Below, one piece after another: positions 1 to 8,301 of a DNA stretch of 64,000 nt. The notes beneath the pieces were generated by a model. The model was not told where the DNA came from and made no database searches. It saw nothing but the letters and a program-made list of their open reading frames with translations. Location of the stretch: positions 8,575,547 to 8,639,546 of the forward strand of contig OZ025210.1 in assembly GCA_964019055.1 (NCBI GenBank), in the 5' to 3' direction. Made by a program: the position numbers and the translations under genes. The number at the start of each line of letters is the position of its first letter. Position 1 is the first letter of the stretch. The DNA is from Anthopleura xanthogrammica. Its lineage: Eukaryota; Cnidaria; Anthozoa; Actiniaria; Actiniidae.

Positions 1-146
1 GACCAAAAAGCACCTTTACTCAGCCAAAACCGAATTTTTTTTCGCCAAAACGTCGTGTTTTTATCTCAAGAGGTATTATCATGAGCAAAAAGTGGGGGTT
101 TCAGCAAACAGGTCACGCCGTAAGCGAAAAACCTGGTTTTGAGAGC

Positions 147-162
147 CAAAATGGCCATTTTG
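147..162. repeat. 16-bp perfect palindrome, A-family specific
   Basis: CAAAATGGCCATTTTG is its own reverse complement. It recurs at the same monomer position in all A units with the G variant. Units with the T variant (ccatttttcag) keep the inner 14 bp, AAAATGGCCATTTT. Family B has agaatggcctttttcag here, which breaks the symmetry. A dimeric DNA-binding protein or a cruciform-prone site is possible, but nothing in the sequence proves either. Confidence 0.85.
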
Positions 163-182
163 CAGTTTTTTGGGCTAAAAAG

Positions 183-193
183 TTTTTTCCCCC
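183..193. repeat. T6C5 pyrimidine tract, indel hotspot of the monomer
   Basis: The gTTTTTTCCCCCag tract is the most length- and phase-variable site of the unit. T5C6 occurs at about 512, 1,499, 3,801 and 22,101. T5C5 occurs near 8,732 and 36,250, T6C4 near 9,060, T7C4 near 9,718 and T7C5 near 17,825. A TCTTTT form occurs near 2,157, 2,486, 10,705 and 37,565. In B the same place varies among T7C5, T6C6 and T5C6. Replication slippage at a homopolymer junction is the simplest cause; long-read homopolymer error is an alternative for singletons. Confidence 0.85.
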
Positions 194-257
194 AGCAAAA
201 CAGTGTTTTGGACACCCAAAATGTGCTTTTCTCGGCCAAAACTTGCGTTTAGCAGTG

Positions 258-390
258 AAAACGTCGTGTTTTGAGCAAAAGAAAATTCTCAGCAAATTTC
301 AAATTTTCTCAGCAAAAAACAGCTTTTTTGACCAAAAAGCACCTTTACTCAGCCAAAACCGAATTTTTTTTCGCCAAAACGTCGTGTTTT
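258..390 (+). repeat. 15-bp direct repeat within the monomer, 118 bp apart
   Basis: AAAACGTCGTGTTTT occurs at 258-272 and again at 376-390 and is repeated in essentially every A unit. Each copy has the inverted arms AAAAC and GTTTT around a five-base centre. In B the two sites have diverged to aaaacggcgtgttta and aaaaagtcgtcttttt, so the identity is specific to A. It is the clearest remaining sign that different parts of the monomer descend from one sub-repeat, or that one copy was converted by the other. Confidence 0.85.
273..318. repeat. 46-bp box identical between satellite families A and B
   Basis: From gagcaaaag (273) to ctcagcaaaaa (318), the A and B consensus monomers are identical over 46 bp, although the rest differ at roughly one base in six. 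The B copy in the unit starting at 57,863 is at 58,054-58,099. The box holds two copies of TTCTCAGCAAA about two helical turns apart and the symmetric AAATTTCAAATTT. It is also where the A patch in the B array rejoins B sequence. Either selection on a binding site or preferential exchange could explain the conservation. Confidence 0.8.
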
Positions 391-511
391 TATCTCAAGA
401 GGTATTATCATGAGCAAAAAGTGGGGGTTTCAGCAAACAGGTCACGCCGTAAGCGAAAAACCTGGTTTTGAGAGCCAAAATGGCCATTTTGCAGTTTTTT
501 GGGCTAAAAAG

Positions 512-2156
512 TTTTTCCCCCCAGCAAAACAGTGTTTTGGACACCCAAAATGTGCTTTTCTCGGCCAAAACTTGCGTTTAGCAGTGAAAACGTCGTGTTT
601 TGAGCAAAAGAAAATTCTCAGCAAATTTCAAATTTTCTCAGCAAAAAACAGCTTTTTTGACCAAAAAGCACCTTTACTCAGCCAAAACCGAATTTTTTTT
701 CGCCAAAACGTCGTGTTTTTATCTCAAGAGGTATTATCATGAGCAAAAAGTGGGGGTTTCAGCAAACAGGTCACGCCGTAAGCGAAAAACCTGGTTTTGA
801 GAGCCAAAATGGCCATTTTGCAGTTTTTTGGGCTAAAAAGTTTTTTCCCCCAGCAAAACAGTGTTTTGGACACCCAAAATGTGCTTTTCTCGGCCAAAAC
901 TTGCGTTTAGCAGTGAAAACGTCGTGTTTTGAGCAAAAGAAAATTCTCAGCAAATTTCAAATTTTCTCAGCAAAAAACAGCTTTTTTGACCAAAAAGCAC
1001 CTTTACTCAGTCAAAACCGAATTTTTTTTCGCCAAAACGTCGTGTTTTTATCTCAAGAGGTATTATCATGAGCAAAAAGTGGGGGTTTCAGCAAAGAGGT
1101 CACGCCGTAAGCGAAAAACCTGGTTTTGAGAGCCAAAATGGCCATTTTGCAGTTTTTTGGGCTAAAAAGTTTTTTCCCCCAGCAAAACAGTGTTTTGGAC
1201 ACCCAAAATGTGCTTTTCTCGGCCAAAACTTGCGTTTAGCAGTGAAAACGTTGTGTTTTGAGCAAAAGAAAATTCTCAGCAAATTTCAAATTTTCTCAGC
1301 AAAAAACAGCTTTTTTGACCAAAAAGCACCTTTACTCAGCCAAAACCGAATTTTTTTTCGCCAAAACGTCGTGTTTTTATCTCAAGAGGTATTATCATGA
1401 GCAAAAAGTGGGGGTTTCAGCAAACAGGTCACGCCGTAAGCGAAAAACCTGGTTTTGAGAGCCAAAATGGCCATTTTGCAGTTTTTTGGGCTAAAAAGTT
1501 TTTCCCCCCAGCAAAACAGTGTTTTGGACACCCAAAATGTGCTTTTCTCGGCCAAAACTTGCGTTTAGCAGTGAAAACGTCGTGTTTTGAGCAAAAGAAA
1601 ATTCTCAGCAAATTTCAAATTTTCTCAGCAAAAAACAGCTTTTTTGACCAAAAAGCACCTTTACTCAGCCAAAACCGAATTTTTTTTCGCCAAAACGTCG
1701 TGTTTTTATCTCAAGAGGTATTATCATGAGCAAAAAGTGGGGGTTTCAGCAAACAGGTCACGCCGTAAGCGAAAAACCTGGTTTTGAGAGCCAAAATGGC
1801 CATTTTGCAGTTTTTTGGGCTAAAAAGTTTTTTCCCCCAGCAAAACAGTGTTTTGGACACCCAAAATGTGCTTTTCTCGGCCAAAACTTGCGTTTAGCAG
1901 TGAAAACGTCGTGTTTTGAGCAAAAGAAAATTCTCAGCAAATTTCAAATTTTCTCAGCAAAAAACAGCTTTTTTGACCAAAAAGCACCTTTACTCAGCCA
2001 AAACCGAATTTTTTTTGCCAAAACGTCGTGTTTTTATCTCAAGAGGTATTATCATGAGCAAAAAGTGGGGGTTTCAGCAAACAGGTCACGCCGTAAGCGA
2101 AAAACCTGGTTTTGAGAGCCAAAATGGCCATTTTGCAGTTTTTTGGGCTAAAAAGT
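512..2156 (+). repeat. 7-monomer higher-order repeat, first copy
   Basis: This stretch shares a chain of rare variants with 2,814-4,458 at a constant offset of 2,302 bp, which is seven monomers minus one base. The markers are C-to-T in agccaaaa at 1,011, cagcaaaGagg at 1,096, acgtTgtg at 1,252, the T5C6 tract near 1,499, and a missing C before gccaaaacg near 2,019. The left limit is set by the T5C6 tract near 511, absent at 2,813. The right limit is set by the gTCtttt variant near 2,157, absent at 4,459. Confidence 0.9.
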
Positions 2157-2813
2157 CTTTTCCCCCAGCAAAACAGTGTTTTGGACACCCAAAATGTGCT
2201 TTTCTCGGCCAAAACTTGCGTTTAGCAGTGAAAACGTCGTGTTTTGAGCAAAAGAAAATTCTCAGCAAATTTCAAATTTTCTCAGCAAAAAACAGCTTTT
2301 TTGACCAAAAAGCACCTTTACTCAGCCAAAACCGAATTTTTTTTCGCCAAAACGTCGTGTTTTTATCTCAAGAGGTATTATCATGAGCAAAAAGTGGGGG
2401 TTTCAGCAAACAGGTCACGCCGTAAGCGAAAAACCTGGTTTTGAGAGCCAAAATGGCCATTTTGCAGTTTTTTGGGCTAAAAAGTCTTTTCCCCCAGCAA
2501 AACAGTGTTTTGGACACCCAAAATGTGCTTTTCTCGGCCAAAACTTGCGTTTAGCAGTGAAAACGTCGTGTTTTGAGCAAAAGAAAATTCTCAGCAAATT
2601 TCAAATTTTCTCAGCAAAAAACAGCTTTTTTGACCAAAAAGCACCTTTACTCAGCCAAAACCGAATTTTTTTTCGCCAAAACGTCGTGTTTTTATCTCAA
2701 GAGGTATTATCATGAGCAAAAAGTGGGGGTTTCAGCAAACAGGTCACGCCGTAAGCGAAAAACCTGGTTTTGAGAGCCAAAATGGCCATTTTGCAGTTTT
2801 TTGGGCTAAAAAG

Positions 2814-4458
2814 TTTTTTCCCCCAGCAAAACAGTGTTTTGGACACCCAAAATGTGCTTTTCTCGGCCAAAACTTGCGTTTAGCAGTGAAAACGTCGTGT
2901 TTTGAGCAAAAGAAAATTCTCAGCAAATTTCAAATTTTCTCAGCAAAAAACAGCTTTTTTGACCAAAAAGCACCTTTACTCAGCCAAAACCGAATTTTTT
3001 TTCGCCAAAACGTCGTGTTTTTATCTCAAGAGGTATTATCATGAGCAAAAAGTGGGGGTTTCAGCAAACAGGTCACGCCGTAAGCGAAAAACCTGGTTTT
3101 GAGAGCCAAAATGGCCATTTTGCAGTTTTTTGGGCTAAAAAGTTTTTTCCCCCAGCAAAACAGTGTTTTGGACACCCAAAATGTGCTTTTCTCGGCCAAA
3201 ACTTGCGTTTAGCAGTGAAAACGTCGTGTTTTGAGCAAAAGAAAATTCTCAGCAAATTTCAAATTTTCTCAGCAAAAAACAGCTTTTTTGACCAAAAAGC
3301 ACCTTTACTCAGTCAAAACCGAATTTTTTTTCGCCAAAACGTCGTGTTTTTATCTCAAGAGGTATTATCATGAGCAAAAAGTGGGGGTTTCAGCAAAGAG
3401 GTCACGCCGTAAGCGAAAAACCTGGTTTTGAGAGCCAAAATGGCCATTTTGCAGTTTTTTGGGCTAAAAAGTTTTTTCCCCCAGCAAAACAGTGTTTTGG
3501 ACACCCAAAATGTGCTTTTCTCGGCCAAAACTTGCGTTTAGCAGTGAAAACGTTGTGTTTTGAGCAAAAGAAAATTCTCAGCAAATTTCAAATTTTCTCA
3601 GCAAAAAACAGCTTTTTTGACCAAAAAGCACCTTTACTCAGCCAAAACCGAATTTTTTTTCGCCAAAACGTCGTGTTTTTATCTCAAGAGGTATTATCAT
3701 GAGCAAAAAGTGGGGGTTTCAGCAAACAGGTCACGCCGTAAGCGAAAAACCTGGTTTTGAGAGCCAAAATGGCCATTTTGCAGTTTTTTGGGCTAAAAAG
3801 TTTTTCCCCCCAGCAAAACAGTGTTTTGGACACCCAAAATGTGCTTTTCTCGGCCAAAACTTGCGTTTAGCAGTGAAAACGTCGTGTTTTGAGCAAAAGA
3901 AAATTCTCAGCAAATTTCAAATTTTCTCAGCAAAAAACAGCTTTTTTGACCAAAAAGCACCTTTACTCAGCCAAAACCGAATTTTTTTTCGCCAAAACGT
4001 CGTGTTTTTATCTCAAGAGGTATTATCATGAGCAAAAAGTGGGGGTTTCAGCAAACAGGTCACGCCGTAAGCGAAAAACCTGGTTTTGAGAGCCAAAATG
4101 GCCATTTTGCAGTTTTTTGGGCTAAAAAGTTTTTTCCCCCAGCAAAACAGTGTTTTGGACACCCAAAATGTGCTTTTCTCGGCCAAAACTTGCGTTTAGC
4201 AGTGAAAACGTCGTGTTTTGAGCAAAAGAAAATTCTCAGCAAATTTCAAATTTTCTCAGCAAAAAACAGCTTTTTTGACCAAAAAGCACCTTTACTCAGC
4301 CAAAACCGAATTTTTTTTGCCAAAACGTCGTGTTTTTATCTCAAGAGGTATTATCATGAGCAAAAAGTGGGGGTTTCAGCAAACAGGTCACGCCGTAAGC
4401 GAAAAACCTGGTTTTGAGAGCCAAAATGGCCATTTTGCAGTTTTTTGGGCTAAAAAGT
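2814..4458 (+). repeat. 7-monomer higher-order repeat, second copy
   Basis: Markers match the first copy in order: T at 3,313, G at 3,398, T at 3,554, the T5C6 tract near 3,801 and the missing C near 4,321. The unit just after it has its own deletion (ccccccGCaaaac near 4,468, an A lost). The unit at 4,684 again lacks the C (near 4,977), so this marker has spread beyond the two copies. Confidence 0.9.
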
Positions 4459-4683
4459 TTTTCCCCCCGCAAAACAGTGTTTTGGACACCCAAAATGTGC
4501 TTTTCTCGGCCAAAACTTGCGTTTAGCAGTGAAAACGTCGTGTTTTGAGCAAAAGAAAATTCTCAGCAAATTTCAAATTTTCTCAGCAAAAAACAGCTTT
4601 TTTGACCAAAAAGCACCTTTACTCAGCCAAAACCGAATTTTTTTTCGCCAAAACGTCGTGTTTTTATCTCAAGAGGTATTATC

Positions 4684-7600
4684 ATGAGCAAAAAGTGGGG
4701 GTTTCAGCAAACAGGTCACGCCGTAAGCGAAAAACCTGGTTTTGAGAGCCAAAATGGCCATTTTGCAGTTTTTTGGGCTAAAAAGTTTTTTCCCCCAGCA
4801 AAACAGTGTTTTGGACACCCAAAATGTGCTTTTCTCGGCCAAAACTTGCGTTTAGCAGTGAAAACGTCGTGTTTTGAGCAAAAGAAAATTCTCAGCAAAT
4901 TTCAAATTTTCTCAGCAAAAAACAGCTTTTTTGACCAAAAAGCACCTTTACTCAGCCAAAACCGAATTTTTTTTGCCAAAACGTCGTGTTTTTATCTCAA
5001 GAGGTATTATCATGAGCAAAAAGTGGGGGTTTCAGCAAACAGGTCACGCCGTAAGCGAAAAACCTGGTTTTGAGAGCCAAAATGGCCATTTTGCAGTTTT
5101 TTGGGTTAAAAAGTTTTTTCCCCCAGCAAAACAGTGTTTTGGACACCCAAAATGTGCTTTTCTCGGCGAAAACTTGCGTTTAGCAGTGAAAACGTCGTGT
5201 TTTGAGCAAAAGAAAATTCTCAGCAAATTTCAAATTTTCTCAGCAAAAAACAGCTTTTTTGACCAAAAAGCACCTTTACTCAGCCAAAACCGAATTTTTT
5301 TTCGCCAAAACGTCGTGTTTTTATCTCAAGAGGTATTATCATGAGCAAAAAGTGGGGGTTTCAGCAAACAGGTCACGCCGTAAGCGAAAAACCTGGTTTT
5401 GAGAGCCAAAATGGCCATTTTGCAGTTTTTTGGGCTAAAAAGTTTTTTCCCCCAGCAAAACAGTGTTTTGGACACCCAAAATGGGCTTTTCTCGGCCAAA
5501 ACTTGCGTTTAGCAGTGAAAACGTCGTGTTTTGAGCAAAAGAAAATTCTCAGCAAATTTCAAATTTTCTCAGCAAAAAACAGCTTTTTTGACCAAAAAGC
5601 ACCTTTACTCAGCCAAAACCGAATTTTTTTTCGCCAAAACGTCGTGTTTTTATCTCAAGAGGTATTATCATGAGCAAAAAGTGGAGGTTTCAGCAAACAG
5701 GTCACGCCGTAAGCGAAAAACCTGGTTTTGAGAGCCAAAATGGCCATTTTGCAGTTTTTTGGGCTAAAAAGTTTTTTCCCCCAGCAAAACAGTGTTTTGG
5801 ACACCCAAAATGTGCTTTTCTCGGCCAAAACTTGCGTTTAGCAGTGAAAACGTCGTGTTTTGAGCAAAAGAAAATTCTCAGCAAATTTCAAATTTTCTCA
5901 GCAAAAAACAGCTTTTTTGACCAAAAAGCACCTTTACTCAGCCAAAACCGAATTTTTTTTCGCCAAAACGTCGTGTTTTTATCTCAAGAGGTATTATCAT
6001 GAGCAAAAAGTGGGGGTTTCAGCAAACAGGTCACGCCGTAAGCGAAAAACCTGGTTTTGAGAGCCAAAATGGCCATTTTTCAGTTTTTTGGGCTAAAAAG
6101 TTTTTTCCCCCAGCAAAACAGTGTTTTGGACACCCAAAATGTGCTTTTCTCGGCCAAAACTTGCGTTTAGCAGTGAAAACGTCGTGTTTTGAGCAAAAGA
6201 AAATTCTCAGCAAATTTCAAATTTTCTCAGCAAAAAACAGCTTTTTTGACCAAAAAGCACCTTTACTCAGCCAAAACCGAATTTTTTTTCGCCAAAACGT
6301 CGTGTTGTTATCTCAAGAGGTATTATCATGAGCAAAAAGTGGAGGTTTCAGCAAACAGGTCACGCCGTAAGCGAAAAACCTGGTTTTGAGAGCCAAAATG
6401 GCCATTTTTCAGTTTTTTGGGCTAAAAAGTTTTTTCCCCCAGCAAAACAGTGTTTTGGACACCCAAAATGTGCTTTTCTCGGCCAAAACTTGCGTTTAGC
6501 AGTGAAAACGTCGTGTTTTGAGCAAAAGAAAATTCTCAGCAAATTTCAAATTTTCTCAGCAAAAAACAGCTTTTTTGACCAAAAAGCACCTTTACTCAGC
6601 CAAAACCGAATTTTTTTTCGCCAAAACGTCGTGTTTTTATCTCAAGAGGTATTATCATGAGCAAAAAGTGGGGGTTTCAGCAAACAGGTCACGCCGTAAG
6701 CGAAAAACCTGGTTTTGAGAGCCAAAATGGCCATTTTGCAGTTTTTTGGGCTAAAAAGTTTTTTCCCCCAGCAAAACAGTGTTTTGGACACCCAAAATGT
6801 GCTTTTCTCGGCCAAAACTTGCGTTTAGCAGTGAAAACGTCGTGTTTTGAGCAAAAGAAAATTCTCAGCAAATTTCAAATTTTCTCAGCAAAAAACAGCT
6901 TTTTTGACCAAAAAGCACCTTTACTCAGCCAAAACCGAATTTTTTTTCGCCAAAACGTCGTGTTTTTATCTCAAGAGGTATTATCATGAGCAAAAAGTGG
7001 GGGTTTCAGCAAACAGGTCACGCCGTAAGCGAAAAACCTGGTTTTGAGAGCCAAAATGGCCATTTTGCAGTTTTTTGGGCTAAAAAGTTTTTCCCCCCAG
7101 CAAAACAGTGTTTTGGACACCCAAAATGTGCTTTTCTCGGCCAAAACTTGCGTTTAGCAGTGAAAACGTCGTGTTTTGAGCAAAAGAAAATTCTCAGCAA
7201 ATTTCAAATTTTCTCAGCAAAAAACAGCTTTTTTGACCAAAAAGCACCTTTACTCAGCCAAAACCGAATTTTTTTTCGCCAAAACGTCGTGTTTTTATCT
7301 CAAGAGGTATTATCATGAGCAAAAAGTGGAGGTTTCAGCAAACAGGTCACGCCGTAAGCGAAAAACCTGGTTTTGAGAGCCAAAATGGCCATTTTTCAGT
7401 TTTTTGGGCTAAAAAGTTTTTTCCCCCAGCAAAACAGTGTTTTGGACACCCAAAATGTGCTTTTCTCGGCCAAAACTTGCGTTTAGCAGTGAAAACGTCG
7501 TGTTTTGAGCAAAAGAAAATTCTCAGCAAATTTCAAATTTTCTCAGCAAAAAACAGCTTTTTTGACCAAAAAGCACCTTTACTCAGCCAAAACCGAATTT

Positions 7601-8301
7601 TTTTTCGCCAAAACGTCGTGTTTTTATCTCAAGAGGTATTATCATGAGCAAAAAGTGGGGGTTTCAGCAAACAGGTCACGCCGTAAGCGAAAAACCTGGT
7701 TTTGAGAGCCAAAATGGCCATTTTGCAGTTTTTTGGGCTAAAAAGTTTTTTCCCCCAGCAAAACAGTGTTTTGGACACCCAAAATGTGCTTTTCTCGGCC
7801 AAAACTTGCGTTTAGCAGTGAAAACGTCGTGTTTTGAGCAAAAGAAAATTCTCAGCAAATTTCAAATTTTCTCAGCAAAAAACAGCTTTTTTGACCAAAA
7901 AGCACCTTTACTCAGCCAAAACCGAATTTTTTTTCGCCAAAACGTCGTGTTGTTATCTCAAGAGGTATTATCATGAGCAAAAAGTGGGGGTTTCAGCAAA
8001 CAGGTCACGCCGTAAGCGAAAAACCTGGTTTTGAGAGCCAAAATGGCCATTTTGCAGTTTTTTGGGCTAAAAAGTTTTTTCCCCCAGCAAAACAGTGTTT
8101 TGGACACCCAAAATGTGCTTTTCTCGGCCAAAACTTGCGTTTAGCAGTGAAAACGTCGTGTTTTGAGCAAAAGAAAATTCTCAGCAAATTTCAAATTTTC
8201 TCAGCAAAAAACAGCTTTTTTGACCAAAAAGCACCTTTACTCAGCCAAAACCGATTTTTTTTTCGCCAAAACGTCGTGTTTTTATCTCAAGAGGTATTAT
8301 C
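4684..8301 (+). repeat. A array without clear higher-order order
   Basis: Eleven units. The first is 328 bp (missing C near 4,977) and the rest are 329 bp. Scattered markers are gggTtaaaaag and cggcGaaaac in the unit at 5,012, aaatgGgct near 5,485, gtggAgg in the units at 5,670, 6,328 and 7,315, and cgtgttGtta near 6,306 and 7,951. The G/T site after the palindrome alternates irregularly. I see no constant-offset block longer than about two units. Confidence 0.8.

Larger units (their letters stand above)
81..409 (+). repeat. Reference A monomer: 16 sub-repeats of ~20.6 bp
   Basis: Taking the ATG at 81 as position 1, runs of A preceded by c, g or t begin at offsets 7, 25, 47, 68, 97, 117, 138, 158, 178, 197, 214, 234, 254, 275, 296 and 317, then 336 in the next unit. 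That is 16 intervals averaging 20.6 bp, most of them 17-22 and one of 29. Each sub-unit has the form (g/c)CAAAA, about five variable bases, then TTTT, often ending in cag or gcc. Examples are AGCAAAACAGTGTTTTGG and GCCAAAACTTGCGTTTAGC. T-tracts lie near the middle, so A- and T-tracts alternate about every 10 bp. This implies that the monomer arose by amplification of a 20-21 bp unit, later diverged and fixed as a 16-mer. The spacing is read directly; the origin is inferred. Confidence 0.88.
81..413 (+). other. Monomer-length open frame, probably not a gene
   Basis: Each intact A unit holds a 110-codon frame from ATG (MSKKWGFQQ) to a TGA that overlaps the next unit's ATG as ATGA. A purine-rich AAGAGG lies seven bases before the ATG, the spacing of a bacterial ribosome site. 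The peptide is rich in Phe, Lys, Gln and Ser with a loose seven-residue periodicity, which simply translates the 20-21 bp sub-repeat. Against coding: variants such as Ala/Ser, Asn/Lys, Gly/Arg and Trp/Gly are mostly amino-acid changing. Single-base indels break the frame in many units. Units near 10,603, 19,367 and 20,025 carry stops, units at 16,078 and 45,690 have ATC for ATG, and all B units lack the ATG. No known domain is visible. TpA depletion explains the openness. All copies in the window are covered by this entry. Confidence 0.15.

Noticed and set aside
131..147. RNA polymerase III B box in ggttttgagagcc
   Set aside because: It lacks the GGTTCGA core, no A box lies at a suitable distance, and many internal T-runs would end Pol III transcription.
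113..295. Recurrent 60-codon minus-strand frames
   Set aside because: They start at TTG, lie fully inside the plus-strand frame, and mirror its composition because the sub-repeats are dyad symmetric. They are shadows of the repeat.
353..391. CENP-B box in the ttcgccaaaacgtcg segment
   Set aside because: The TTCG and the spaced A are present but the CGGG half is absent (gtcg instead), so the essential core is not met.
6060..6085. Splice acceptor-like ccatttttcag in T-variant units, hinting at nematode genes
   Set aside because: It arises from one G-to-T variant of a repeat. There is no exon-like sequence on either side, so it supports neither splicing nor a lineage call.
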